DNA of 64,000 nt from Rheinheimera salexigens (GCF_001752395.1 NZ_MKEK01000001.1:433466-497465); one strand, 5' to 3'; shown: positions 30,344-39,128, numbered from the stretch's first letter. Numbers and translations are program-made. Notes: generated from the sequence alone by a model not told the origin.

Positions 30344-30433
30344 TGAATCAATGCACCGATTTTATAAGTTATTGTATTATTAATGCTCGCAGTAAAGACT
30401 GAAACCAGCAAGTTAAGTTTGCGTCACTTAGCC

Positions 30434-30826
30434 TTATTCAACCGTCATAAGGCTTTGTAGGATGCAGCAGTCTTGAATTTGTTCACTGCTGCAAGAGGTG
30501 ACTAATGAATTAAGGGTTCGCTCTAGTTGGTTGAGTTCTTGCTGCATTTGTCTAACCCTTTGCAGTTGCTCGGCAATGATAAAGTCTACCGTGGCACAGG
30601 ATGCCTCGGGATTTTGCTGTACTTGTACTAACTGCTTTATATCTTGAATAGGAATATTCAGCTCGCGGCAGCGCCTGATAAATATCAACATTTCTGCATC
30701 ACGCGCTCGGTAATAGCGATAACCATTTTCGCCACGAGAAGGCGGGGTTAACAAGCCGATACTCTCATAATAACGAATGGTTTTGGCCGGAACTTTAGTT
30801 GCTTGCGCGAGTTGACTGATTTTCAT
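30434..30826 (-). CDS. MerR-family metal-responsive regulator
   Basis: 130 residues from ATG 30826, preceded by GGAAGGTC. The N-terminal winged HTH is MKISQLAQATKVPAKTIRYYESIGLLTPPSRGENGYRYY (T.RYYE..GL and NGYR.Y are diagnostic). The dimerisation helix and a metal loop follow. The cysteines are SCATVDFI (about 85, at the position of ZntR Cys79), then CSSEQIQDCC (about 115-124, a C-x7-C loop as in CueR/ZntR). A cysteine at the helix position argues for a divalent metal (Zn, Pb or Cd) rather than copper. It is transcribed away from a His-rich TonB receptor. Confidence 0.85.
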   Translation of the reverse strand: MKISQLAQATKVPAKTIRYYESIGLLTPPSRGENGYRYYRARDAEMLIFIRRCRELNIPIQDIKQLVQVQQNPEASCATVDFIIAEQLQRVRQMQQELNQLERTLNSLVTSCSSEQIQDCCILQSLMTVE

Positions 30827-30953
30827 CTTGACCTTCCAGCTACTGTAACCTTTAGGCTGCAATTTATCATAACGTGATGAGGTTAAATACTCATTGCTAT
30901 TAGAACTAGTTGAATTTAGTTAAATAAGGTTTTTTGCATGTTAAGGCCAGCCA

Positions 30954-33131
30954 ATGTCTAAAATGTCACAAGCTACAACATTACTGTTATCACTGGGGTT
31001 TGTTTCAGTTTGCCAAGCCGCAGATTTATTATCTTTAACCGATGCAACGCTTGAAAGTACTACGTTTTCGCAGCCAGAAACGCCGATCGCGTCTTCTGAC
31101 ATTGAGGAGCTGTCTGATCCTGTGCAACATGCTGATGAACATGAAAACGAGCTGGCTGATCATAACGAGCATGATGATGGTGAACATGAAGAGCATGACC
31201 ATCACGATAAAGTCGAAAGAATAGTGGTGCAAGCTTCACGCTCAGGCAGGATTGCCGATGACCAACCTATCAGAGTAGAGCTGATAAACCGCGAAGAAAT
31301 TGAAGAAAAAGCCGCTATGCGCCCGGGTAATATTTCTATGTTGTTAGCAGAAACCGGCGGGATACGGGTGCAAACAACGTCACCGGCCTTGGGCAGTGCC
31401 AATATTCGGCTGCAAGGTTTATATGGTCGTTATACCCAATTGTTAGCTGATGGGTTGCCATTGTATGGTAATCAGGCGGCATCTATTGGTTTATTGCAAA
31501 TTCCACCCACAGATTTGGGCCGGGTGGAAATTATTAAAGGCTCGGCTTCATCTTTGTACGGCGGTTCAGCGCTGGGTGGGGTTATTAACCTAGTATCAAG
31601 AAGGCCCGGTGATAGCGTAAAGGGTGAAGCATTACTTAATGTTACTACTAGGGATGGCCAGGATGTCACTACCTATATTGAAGCGCCACTAACGTCCTCT
31701 GTTCAGGGCTCAATAACTGCGGGTGCGCATCATCAGGCTGTTACCGATGTAGATAAGGATGGTTGGATTGATTTAGCTGGCTATAAGCGCTACACCGCGC
31801 GGCCAAGATTGTATTGGCAGGGTGATGATGGCCAAACCTTGTATACCACAGTGGGGCTAATGTCGGAGCGTCGAGAAGGCGGGACTCTTTCTGGAAAAGA
31901 TGGGGCCGGTAGTACGGTTTCTGATGGTAACCCTTTTGCTCAGACTCAAGATTCAGAGCGCTTGGATGCCGGTGCTATTTTTACTATGCCGATTTTTGAT
32001 CAGCTAACGCTTAACAGTCGTGCTTCTGCTATGCGCCAACAGCATGAACATGGTTTTGGCCTAGTGCTGGAAGATGATCAGCATGAAAGTTATTTGCTTG
32101 AGTCTAGTTTGGCAGGGTATAGCGACAATACTGACTGGGTGCTAGGTGTTGCGTATCAGGCCGACAGATTTACCTCTGATACCTTTGAACAATTTAATTA
32201 CTCTTACTCAGTGCCGGGTGTGTTTTCTCAGCTAGATTATATGTTCAGCCCTATTATCACCGCTTCGTTAAGTGCCCGGCTGGAACAGCATAATGAGTTT
32301 GGCAGCCAGTTTAGCCCCAGATTGTCGCTGTTGTATCGCCCAGGCGACCTGACAATTAGAGCGTCATACGGCAGTGGTTATTTTGCGCCCACGCCTTTTG
32401 TAGAAGAAATTGAAGCCGCAGGATTATCTAGGTTAGAACCTATAGCTGATATTGAGGAAGAGTCTGCCCAAACTGCCTCAATAGACTTCACCTACAACTT
32501 TGCCAATATGGAAAGCAGCGTAACTTTTTTTGGCTCTAACATCGATAATGTCACTGGCTTAGAGGCCTTTGCCGCTGACGGTGTGGGTTCTCCTGATCGG
32601 GTGCGTTTAGTTAATGCTGCGGGTGAGAGTAAAATACGTGGTTCAGAACTGCTGCTGCGTTACTACTGGCGAGATATAAAATTAACGGCCAGTTATTTGT
32701 ATCTTGATGCCACAGAGCAAACGCCAGATACCGCACCAGATACATTAGCAGGTACAGATCCAGCTACAGCGCAGCGGCGCAAAATTGCGCTAACGCCCAA
32801 ACACTCGGCTGGCTTTGTCGCCATGTGGGAGCAACACGGTAACTTTAGAGCCGGCTTTGAAGCGTATTACACCGGAAAACAGCGATTAAACGATAACCCT
32901 TTTACTGATTACTCAAAACCTTATTGGCACCTTGGCTTGATGGGGGAAATTACAGTCGGTAGTTTCAGCTGGTTTATCAACTTAGAAAATTTGCTTGATG
33001 TTAAACAAACGGATCAACACCCGATGATATTGCCTAGCCGAGCGCCAAGCGGACAATGGACAACGGATATGTGGTCTCGGAACGACGGTTTTATTGTTAA
33101 TGCTGGGGTTAGGCTTAAGTTTGGCGATTAA
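30954..33131 (+). CDS. TonB-dependent receptor with His/Asp/Glu-rich N-terminus
   Basis: 725 residues. The signal peptide runs to about residue 23 (MSKMSQATTLLLSLGFVSVCQA). A metal-ligand-like stretch at about 58-86 (HADEHENELADHNEHDDGEH) is followed by EEHDHHDK. The plug begins VERIVVQASRSGRIADDQPIRVELINREEIEEKAAMRPGNISMLLAETGGIRVQTTSP, with IRLQGLYGRYTQLLADGLPLYG and SLYGGSALGGVINLVSRRPGD as plug hallmarks. The barrel ends RNDGFIVNAGVRLKFGD. The His-rich segment and the divergent MerR sensor suggest metal (zinc-like) or metallophore uptake; classical iron transport is also possible. TAAGG precedes ATG 30954. Confidence 0.9.
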   Translation: MSKMSQATTLLLSLGFVSVCQAADLLSLTDATLESTTFSQPETPIASSDIEELSDPVQHADEHENELADHNEHDDGEHEEHDHHDKVERIVVQASRSGRIADDQPIRVELINREEIEEKAAMRPGNISMLLAETGGIRVQTTSPALGSANIRLQGLYGRYTQLLADGLPLYGNQAASIGLLQIPPTDLGRVEIIKGSASSLYGGSALGGVINLVSRRPGDSVKGEALLNVTTRDGQDVTTYIEAPLTSSVQGSITAGAHHQAVTDVDKDGWIDLAGYKRYTARPRLYWQGDDGQTLYTTVGLMSERREGGTLSGKDGAGSTVSDGNPFAQTQDSERLDAGAIFTMPIFDQLTLNSRASAMRQQHEHGFGLVLEDDQHESYLLESSLAGYSDNTDWVLGVAYQADRFTSDTFEQFNYSYSVPGVFSQLDYMFSPIITASLSARLEQHNEFGSQFSPRLSLLYRPGDLTIRASYGSGYFAPTPFVEEIEAAGLSRLEPIADIEEESAQTASIDFTYNFANMESSVTFFGSNIDNVTGLEAFAADGVGSPDRVRLVNAAGESKIRGSELLLRYYWRDIKLTASYLYLDATEQTPDTAPDTLAGTDPATAQRRKIALTPKHSAGFVAMWEQHGNFRAGFEAYYTGKQRLNDNPFTDYSKPYWHLGLMGEITVGSFSWFINLENLLDVKQTDQHPMILPSRAPSGQWTTDMWSRNDGFIVNAGVRLKFGD

Positions 33132-33220
33132 TGCTGGTTTTATCCCTATAGGAAATTCAGTGATTTGAATCTATGCTATTAAAGCAGATTAAAGTGAGTT
33201 TAAGCTAAAGGTACTAAACA

Positions 33221-33604
33221 ATGAACCAAGATGGAAAACTTAATTATGTTGAGTTTGCGGCTAAAGATTTAGTGGCAACTAAACAGTTTTTTACGGCGGT
33301 ATTTGGCTGGCATTTTGTCGATTATGGTCCTGAATATACTTCATTTTCTAATCAAGGCTTGGATGGCGGATTTTATAAAGCCAATGCCTGTAGCCTTACC
33401 GCAAAGGGTGGCGCTTTGTTAGTGTTTTATAGTGCTGATATTCAGGCAACACTGCGCCAAGTTATTAGGCACGGTGGAGAGGTAATTCAATCAATTTTTG
33501 ATTTTCCGGGCGGTGTGCGATTTCACTTTACTGAACCAAGTGGTAATGAATTTGCGGTTTGGTCTGAAGCTGTTTTGTCGGAAAAAGCACCAGCGGTGAG
33601 TTAG
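33221..33604 (+). CDS. VOC-family protein
   Basis: 127 residues. Two beta-alpha-beta modules of the vicinal oxygen chelate fold are visible: LNYVEFAAKDLVATKQFFTAVFGWHFVDYGPEYTSFSNQGLDGGFY, then ALLVFYSADIQATLRQVIRHGGEVIQSIFDFPGGVRFHFTEPSGNEFAVW. The EPSGNEFAVW end is the standard glyoxalase-like closing strand. The substrate is unknown. It starts a run of small genes (VOC, DUF1801, VOC, GrpB) on the + strand; spacings of about 40-90 bp make a loose operon possible. Confidence 0.9.
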   Translation: MNQDGKLNYVEFAAKDLVATKQFFTAVFGWHFVDYGPEYTSFSNQGLDGGFYKANACSLTAKGGALLVFYSADIQATLRQVIRHGGEVIQSIFDFPGGVRFHFTEPSGNEFAVWSEAVLSEKAPAVS

Positions 33605-33610
33605 CTTAAA

Positions 33611-33628
33611 TTAAATCACTCTGACCCA
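33611..33628 (-). repeat. GGGTCAGAG-type short motif, copy B
   Basis: The minus strand reads TGGGTCAGAGTGATTTAA, matching copy A at 21179 in opposite orientation and likewise just past a stop codon. Confidence 0.35.
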
Positions 33629-33648
33629 TTTTATTTTAAGGAAGAATA

Positions 33649-34059
33649 GTGGCTGAAAATCAAACTCAACCTACATTAGCCTCGGTGGATGCCTTTATTG
33701 CTGGGTTAGATAATGCGCGGCGTAAAGCGGATGCTGAGCGGGCATTAAATATGTACCAACAGATAACGGGGTTACCGGCGGTTATGTGGGGGCCTTCAAT
33801 TATCGGTTTTGGCGAGGTGTCTTATCGTTATGATAGTGGCCGAGAAGGCACCATGCCCGCAGCGGCATTTTCACCGCGAAAAGCCAATATGACATTTTAT
33901 GTTGGCGATAAGTTTGCCAATGCTGCACGACTTTATGCCGCGTTAGGTAAGCATAAAAAATCGGTAGCGTGTTTGTATATTAATAAGCTTGATGATGTAG
34001 ATTTACAGGTGTTGCAGGATATTATTGCGGCTGATTATACTCATACCACACAGCGTTGA
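33649..34059 (+). CDS. DUF1801-domain protein
   Basis: 136 residues starting with GTG 33649, where AAGGAAG sits eight bases upstream. DUF1801 features are ARRKADAERALNMYQQITGLPAVMWGPSIIGFGEVSYRYDSGREGTMPAAAFSPRKANMTFYV, followed by the basic SVACLYINKLDDVDL end. The family has a YdhG-like alpha/beta fold with a proposed role in metal or nucleotide binding; its function is unknown. It lies 44 bp after a VOC gene and may be cotranscribed. Confidence 0.85.
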   Translation: MAENQTQPTLASVDAFIAGLDNARRKADAERALNMYQQITGLPAVMWGPSIIGFGEVSYRYDSGREGTMPAAAFSPRKANMTFYVGDKFANAARLYAALGKHKKSVACLYINKLDDVDLQVLQDIIAADYTHTTQR

Positions 34060-34151
34060 TAGTGAATCACTGCCTGAGAAAAGGCACGACTAAAGGCAAA
34101 ATTCTAGACTAAGCTTGATCGGTGTATCATTGCATTGTTAAGGATATTGTT

Positions 34152-34532
34152 ATGCAACCTAATCCGATTAGTTGGTTTGAAATTTATGTTAATGACATGG
34201 ATAGAGCCAAAAAGTTTTATCAAGCCGTGTTGGCTGTCAGTTTAGAGCCGTTAGAAAAACCGCCGGGAATGGAGCTTGAAATGTGGTGCTTTGCTGGCGA
34301 TATGGAAAGCTATGGCGCGACCGGCTCGCTAGTAAAAATGCCTGGTATTGAGGCCGGACATAACAGCACTATAGTGTATTTTTCTTGTCAGGACTGTGCG
34401 GTGGAAGAATCTAGAGTCATCGCTAATGGCGGTAAAATACAAACTTCTAAAATGTCGATAGGCCAATATGGCTTTATTTGTTTAGCCATTGATACCGAGG
34501 GAAATATTTTTGGTTTACATTCAGCACAGTAA
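34152..34532 (+). CDS. VOC-family protein
   Basis: 126 residues from ATG 34152; TAAGGA just upstream rules out the longer GTG 34122 form. It reads ISWFEIYVNDMDRAKKFYQAVLAVSLEPLEKPPGMELEMWCFAGD, then NSTIVYFSCQDCAVEESRVIANGGKIQTSKMSIGQYGFICLAIDTEGNIFGLHS, a two-module glyoxalase-like fold. The pattern (QYGFI....DTEGN.FGLHS) matches the PhnB/YdcE-like VOC group of unknown substrate. There are two cysteines in the SCQDC segment. Context: it is the third gene of the 33.2-35.1 kb run. Confidence 0.9.
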   Translation: MQPNPISWFEIYVNDMDRAKKFYQAVLAVSLEPLEKPPGMELEMWCFAGDMESYGATGSLVKMPGIEAGHNSTIVYFSCQDCAVEESRVIANGGKIQTSKMSIGQYGFICLAIDTEGNIFGLHSAQ

Positions 34533-34568
34533 AATAGCTGCAAGTTGGTTAGTGGGCTTAGATATTAG

Positions 34569-35090
34569 ATGAAGATTTTGCCGTATGAAAAAGTAGTAGC
34601 CGAATTTAAGCCTTGGCAGCCGGTTTATTTGGCCGTGGCGCAGGCTTTAATAGACATGATAAGTTGCGCTGAATTAGACGTGATCCATTTTGGCTCGACT
34701 TCGGCTAAAGTGGGCGGTAAAGGGATTATTGATTTATCTGTGTTATACCCCAGTGGCAAGATCCAGCTCGCCTTGAACCGTCTGGCTGAAGTGGGTTTTC
34801 AAGATCAAGTGAGTACTAAGCCTTTTCCGCCGCAGCGGCCGCGTAAAGATGGCGCGGTATTATTTGATGGCATTAAGTATCTTATTCATGTTCATGTCAT
34901 AGAGCGTGCTTCAGATGAGCATTATAAGCAATTGCAGTACAAGGCTTTTTTGCTGCAGGATCCGCAAGCACGCAGTAGTTACGAACAAACTAAACAAGTT
35001 ATCTTAGCCACAGGCGTGACCGAGCAAGAGGCTTACGCTAAGCAAAAAGCACCCTTTGTGAAATCGGTGCTTAGTCAATTAGCTGTGTAA
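34569..35090 (+). CDS. GrpB-family protein
   Basis: 173 residues with the GrpB/nucleotidyltransferase-like pattern: VHFGSTSAKVGGKGIIDLSVLYPSGKIQLALNRLAEVGFQ. The GST and IIDLSV stretches are the family's signature, recalling the GS...D.D core of nucleotidyltransferases, although catalytic activity is not established. It is followed by YLIHVHVIERASDEHYKQLQYKAFLLQDPQARSSYEQTKQ. It starts at ATG 34569 with only weak TAGATG upstream and is the last gene of the run; D-lactate dehydrogenase starts 68 bp later. Confidence 0.85.
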   Translation: MKILPYEKVVAEFKPWQPVYLAVAQALIDMISCAELDVIHFGSTSAKVGGKGIIDLSVLYPSGKIQLALNRLAEVGFQDQVSTKPFPPQRPRKDGAVLFDGIKYLIHVHVIERASDEHYKQLQYKAFLLQDPQARSSYEQTKQVILATGVTEQEAYAKQKAPFVKSVLSQLAV

Positions 35091-35158
35091 CAAGCTGGCG
35101 CTATTATGTAAAACCGACTTATGGCGTCTGTCTAATTTGAAAGCAGGGAGTGGCGAAA

Positions 35159-36154
35159 ATGAAAGTTGCGGTATTTAGTACCCAATCATATGATCGAACT
35201 GCTTTTACTGAAGCTAATCAAAGCTTTACTCATCAATTAATTTTTTTACAGCAGCCACTTAATAGTCAGACGGCAAGTCTAGCCAAAGGCTGCCAAGCGG
35301 TGTGTGTATTTGTAAATGATAAGCTAGATAAAGCCTGTTTAGAGCAATTAGCTGCCATGGGTATTCATACCATAGCGTTGCGTTGCGCCGGTTATAACAA
35401 TGTCTGTTTAGTTTCAGCACAAGCCTTAGCCATAAAAGTGGTATATGTGCCAGATTATGCACCTGAAGGCATTGCTGAACATGCAGTCGGTTTAATTTTG
35501 GCGCTGAACCGCCAATTACACCGGGCTTATAACCGAGTTAGAGATAACAATTTTATGCTCAGCGGTATGCTGGGGTTTAATTTACACGGTAAAACCGTTG
35601 GTGTTGTTGGCACCGGTAAAATAGGTGAAGCTTTTTGTCGCATTATGCAGGGCTTTGGCTGCTCCGTTATAGCCTATGATCCCGAGCCAAACCCTAATTG
35701 TCAGCAAATGGGGGTTGAATATATGGATTTTCAGCGCTTAATTAGTTGTGCAGATATTATTAGTTTGCACTGCCCTTTAACAGCAAAAACGCGTTATTTA
35801 ATTGATGATAAGGCGCTGAGTATAATGAAACCTGGCGTAATGTTAATTAATACTAGCCGAGGTGCGGTGTTGGATACTCAGGCAGCAATTAAACATTTAA
35901 AGAATGGCAAAATTGGTTATTTAGGCTTGGATGTTTATGAGCACGAAGCGGCTTTATTTTTCAGCGACCGCTCAGCGCAGATTTTACAAGATGATATGTT
36001 TAGCCGGTTATTAACCATGCCAAATGTGTTAATTACCGGCCATCAGGCTTTTTTTACCGCTGAGGCGATTACCACCATTGCTAACACGACATTAGCCAAT
36101 ATTACAGCCATACAGCAGGGGGCGAATTGTATTAATGAAGTTACTGCACCATAA
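35159..36154 (+). CDS. ldhA: D-lactate dehydrogenase, fermentative type
   Basis: 331 residues from ATG 35159; an upstream GTG at 35150 is possible. It is an NAD-binding 2-hydroxyacid dehydrogenase with VGVVGTGKIGEAFCRIMQGFGCSVIAYDP (GxGxxG), ISLHCPLTAKTRYLIDDKALSIMKPGVMLINTSRGAVLDT (catalytic Arg in TSRGA), DVYEHEAALFFSD (catalytic Glu) and NVLITGHQAFFTAEA (catalytic His). The VYEHE and HQAFFT forms are typical of LdhA. It reduces pyruvate to D-lactate under low oxygen. It stands as its own unit ahead of a convergent VOC gene. Confidence 0.93.
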   Translation: MKVAVFSTQSYDRTAFTEANQSFTHQLIFLQQPLNSQTASLAKGCQAVCVFVNDKLDKACLEQLAAMGIHTIALRCAGYNNVCLVSAQALAIKVVYVPDYAPEGIAEHAVGLILALNRQLHRAYNRVRDNNFMLSGMLGFNLHGKTVGVVGTGKIGEAFCRIMQGFGCSVIAYDPEPNPNCQQMGVEYMDFQRLISCADIISLHCPLTAKTRYLIDDKALSIMKPGVMLINTSRGAVLDTQAAIKHLKNGKIGYLGLDVYEHEAALFFSDRSAQILQDDMFSRLLTMPNVLITGHQAFFTAEAITTIANTTLANITAIQQGANCINEVTAP

Positions 36155-36167
36155 GCTGTTAGCCAGT

Positions 36168-36668
36168 TTAGTAAGCGCCTTCAGCATAAATTAATTCGTA
36201 GCTGTGGCTGTATATTTCTAAGATGTTACCAAACGGATCTTCCATATAAATCATCCGATACGGTTTTTCACCCGGATAATAATAACGTGGTTTAGGCATA
36301 CGCTTTTTACCACCTGCGGCGACTATACGCTCAGCGAGTTCTTCCAAATTAGGATCTTGTACGCAAAAGTGAAAGATGCCAGTTTTCCAGTACTCAAAAT
36401 TATTCTCTGGGTTTTCTTGCTGCGGAAATTGAAATAGCTCGATACCAATACGGTCGCCTGTTGATAAATGGGCGATACGGAAACTGCCCCAGCCAGCACC
36501 AAATACATCAGTACACATTTCACCAATGGCACTGGTATCTTCTGTTATTTCGGTTGGCTGCATTATGAGATACCAACCTAATACTTCAGTATAAAATTTT
36601 ACGGCTTTTTCTAAGTCAGGCACTGATATGCCGATATGGGAAAAATTTCTTGGATATACGCTGTTCAT
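36168..36668 (-). CDS. VOC-family, lactoylglutathione-lyase-like protein
   Basis: 166 residues from ATG 36668 (GGAG upstream); longer frames to 36722 are unlikely. It reads FSHIGISVPDLEKAVKFYTEVLGWYLIMQPTEI, then GDRIGIELFQFPQQENPENNFEYWKTGIFHFCVQDPNLEELAERIVAAGGKKRM ... YRMIYMEDPFGNILEIYSHSYE. Metal ligands of the VOC type (His near the start, Glu in EIYS) are in place. It is divergently transcribed from a LysR gene, which commonly controls such a neighbour. It may be a ring-cleavage or glyoxalase-like enzyme. Confidence 0.9.
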   Translation of the reverse strand: MNSVYPRNFSHIGISVPDLEKAVKFYTEVLGWYLIMQPTEITEDTSAIGEMCTDVFGAGWGSFRIAHLSTGDRIGIELFQFPQQENPENNFEYWKTGIFHFCVQDPNLEELAERIVAAGGKKRMPKPRYYYPGEKPYRMIYMEDPFGNILEIYSHSYELIYAEGAY

Positions 36669-36748
36669 AAATAGTGTTCTCCGATTGTGATTAACAATGT
36701 CTGAAAACAGCTTACAAAGCATCCATCATTATGTAAAATTATCATTTG

Positions 36749-36760
36749 TTATCTAGATAA
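36749..36760. promoter_or_regulatory. Palindrome in LysR/VOC intergenic region
   Basis: TTATCTAGATAA is a perfect 12-bp palindrome in the 104-bp divergent region, beginning 24 bp before the LysR ATG. It may be a LysR binding site or -10-region operator. Confidence 0.4.
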
Positions 36761-36772
36761 GTGCAAAACGTA

Positions 36773-37660
36773 ATGATTAATGCAGTTTGGCTACGCACCT
36801 TTTGTAGTTTAGTTGAAGAAGGCCATTTTACTCGTACGGCAAAACGACTGCATATGACCCAATCTGGTGTTAGCCAGCATATTCAAAAGCTGGAGCAACA
36901 ATTGGGTTTGGCGTTGTTGTCACGCCAAGGTAAACAATTTATGTTGACCGAAGCCGGTGAGCGCCTGTATGCCGAAGGTCGAGACCTTAGTTCAGCATTA
37001 GTAAATTTGTCGCAGCGGATAAAAGACGATCCTGCCTATACTGGTATTGTGCGGGTTATGTCGCCGGGGAGTGTGGGCCTGAAACTGTATCCGCACTTGC
37101 TAGCGTTGCAATGCCTGCATCCTAAGTTAGTGATTGATTATCGCTTTGCGCCCAATAGCGCGATAGAGCAGGCTATTGCAGAGCAAAATGTTGATATTGG
37201 CTTTATGACCCGAATGAGTAGTCGCGCTGAGGTGAATTGCCAAAGTGTAGCTAAAGAAACTTTGTTATTAGTCACGCCGGCAACTTTTGAGCCAAGCACA
37301 CAGCCAAGTTGGTCAGATTTAGAGGCATTGGGGTTTATTGATCATCCTGATGGTGCTTATCATGCAGGGGCCTTGTTAGCCGCTAATTATCCGCAATTCC
37401 AACATAGCAATTTATTACAGAAAAAAGGTTTCTCGAATCAAATTAGTTTGATTTTACAACCAGTCAGCCTAGGTTTAGGTTTTACGGTGCTACCAGCTTA
37501 TGCGGTAGAGGCTTTTGCTCAGCCTGAATTAATTAATAGTTATCGCTTAACGAATTCAGTGGCAGAAACGCTATACCTTGGCACACGACGGGATAAATCA
37601 TTGCCTAATAGAGTACAAACTGTTATTGCCGAGTCGATACGGCGATTGAAAATAGCTTAA
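36773..37660 (+). CDS. LysR-family transcriptional regulator
   Basis: 295 residues from ATG 36773; a GTG four codons earlier is possible. The winged HTH is INAVWLRTFCSLVEEGHFTRTAKRLHMTQSGVSQHIQKLEQQLGLALLSRQGKQFMLTEAGERLY, a classic LysR N-terminus. The effector-binding domain (about 90-295) includes VRVMSPGSVGLKLYPHLLALQCLHPKLVIDYRF. Ligand unknown. It is expected to regulate the divergent VOC gene across the shared 104-bp promoter region, which holds a 12-bp palindrome. Confidence 0.94.
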   Translation: MINAVWLRTFCSLVEEGHFTRTAKRLHMTQSGVSQHIQKLEQQLGLALLSRQGKQFMLTEAGERLYAEGRDLSSALVNLSQRIKDDPAYTGIVRVMSPGSVGLKLYPHLLALQCLHPKLVIDYRFAPNSAIEQAIAEQNVDIGFMTRMSSRAEVNCQSVAKETLLLVTPATFEPSTQPSWSDLEALGFIDHPDGAYHAGALLAANYPQFQHSNLLQKKGFSNQISLILQPVSLGLGFTVLPAYAVEAFAQPELINSYRLTNSVAETLYLGTRRDKSLPNRVQTVIAESIRRLKIA

Positions 37661-37852
37661 GCTGTAAACAGCAATAATAGGTTAACAGCTAGGGGGAGTT
37701 TGAAAAAAAAACTGCATTGATAGCGCGCATTATATTCATGCTAAGATCCGCCTTTAGCTTAAGACTTAAGCCTTATTACTTTTAAGCAACTATTTTTACT
37801 TAACTATTGTTATCTAACTACTGTTACCAAATTACTTTGCAGGAAGCTATTT

Positions 37853-39019
37853 ATGTATATTCGTTGGCTGCCGCTGTTAGCGTTAGTATTAGTCAGTCTT
37901 AATTTACGACCTGCTTTAACCTCTATTGCGCCCCTTATTGAACTGATTGTTGCCGATACCGGATTATCGCGTGCGGCAGTAGGTTTAATTACCACCTTAC
38001 CGGTGTTAATGATGGGGATTATGGCGTCGGTATCGCCCATTCTTGCTGCACGCTTTGGCTTAGAGCGGTGTATTAGCTGGGCATTAGCTTTGTTGACGAT
38101 ATCGTTAGCGTTACGCGTTTTTGCTAATAATGCTACGGTATTATTATTAACTGCCATTGGTATTGGTGTAGGTATTGCGATATGTGGCACCTTGATAGCA
38201 GGTTTTATTAAACAACGTTTTAGCCAGCGTTTACATACAGTTATGCCAGTTTACACTCTGGGTATTACCTTGGGTGCGGCCTTTGGTTTAGTGTTGACTG
38301 TGCCGTTATTAGCCTATTTGCAAGATTGGCGCTGGGCAATGGCTATGTGGAGTTTACCTGTGCTGCTAGCGTGGTTTTTATGGCAGCCTATGTTGCCAAA
38401 GCAGGTAAATCATACCCGTACTACTGCACCAAAGCTGCCTTTACGCTCGGCAAAAGCGTGGTTGTTAACCTTACTGTTTGCGGTGCAAAGCGGTATATTT
38501 TATGCGTTAACAACTTGGCTGGTTGCGCGCTATGAAGAAGCGGGTGCCAGTTTAGTGCAAGCTAGCAGTTATGCTAGTTTGTTTATGTTCGCGGGTTTAG
38601 TGGGGGCTTTTTTGGCACCGGTTTTGTTACGTATAGTGCCTCGTACCTATCAGTTATTAGTCGTGATGAACTTAACGGTTTGTTTAGCGTTAATTTGCAT
38701 TGTATTGTGGCCGATGCAGTTGCCTTGGTTAGTGTGCATTTTTTTAGGTGCGGCATTAACGGGTATGTTTGCTCTAGCATTAACCTTACCCATTCAACAA
38801 ACAGATACACCGCTACAGGCGGCTAGTTTAACCTCGATGATGCTAACCTTTGGTTTCTGCATTGGTTCGCTGGCGCCATCATTAGTTGGCATTGCCCGCG
38901 ACAACAGTGACAGCTATATGCTGCCATTTACCGGTTTGGTTGTCATATCTGCCCTGATGGTCGGGCTATCTATACTGTATGGTTATCTTGAGCGGCAGCA
39001 AAGTCAGCATAGTAAATAA
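37853..39019 (+). CDS. MFS transporter, CynX/NimT type
   Basis: 388 residues with 12 membrane helices. The start MYIRWLPLLALVLVSLNLRPALTSIAPLIELIVADTGLSRAAVGLITTLPVLMMGIMASVSP matches the CynX/NimT (2-nitroimidazole or cyanate) subgroup of the major facilitator superfamily, with the LNLRP...S..P..D.G.S....GL.TTLPV pattern. Interdomain loop charges (KQVNHTRTTAPKLPLRSAKAWL) are as usual. It is probably an exporter of small compounds; the substrate is undetermined. ATG 37853 follows GCAGGAAGCTATTT. Single gene. Confidence 0.9.
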   Translation: MYIRWLPLLALVLVSLNLRPALTSIAPLIELIVADTGLSRAAVGLITTLPVLMMGIMASVSPILAARFGLERCISWALALLTISLALRVFANNATVLLLTAIGIGVGIAICGTLIAGFIKQRFSQRLHTVMPVYTLGITLGAAFGLVLTVPLLAYLQDWRWAMAMWSLPVLLAWFLWQPMLPKQVNHTRTTAPKLPLRSAKAWLLTLLFAVQSGIFYALTTWLVARYEEAGASLVQASSYASLFMFAGLVGAFLAPVLLRIVPRTYQLLVVMNLTVCLALICIVLWPMQLPWLVCIFLGAALTGMFALALTLPIQQTDTPLQAASLTSMMLTFGFCIGSLAPSLVGIARDNSDSYMLPFTGLVVISALMVGLSILYGYLERQQSQHSK

Positions 39020-39128
39020 CGCCACAGCAATAAATAGATACGGTAAACTATATTTTATTAGCGCTAGCTAACCAATTAAGCTTGTTACTAAAAAACGTTT
39101 TTAGTGTTAATCAAACGGGTGGGTCAGT

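Noticed and set aside
37810..38190. Minus-strand ORF opposite the MFS transporter
   Set aside because: It is a shadow with a basic, low-complexity product and no ribosome site; the + strand frame has a full 12-helix transporter.
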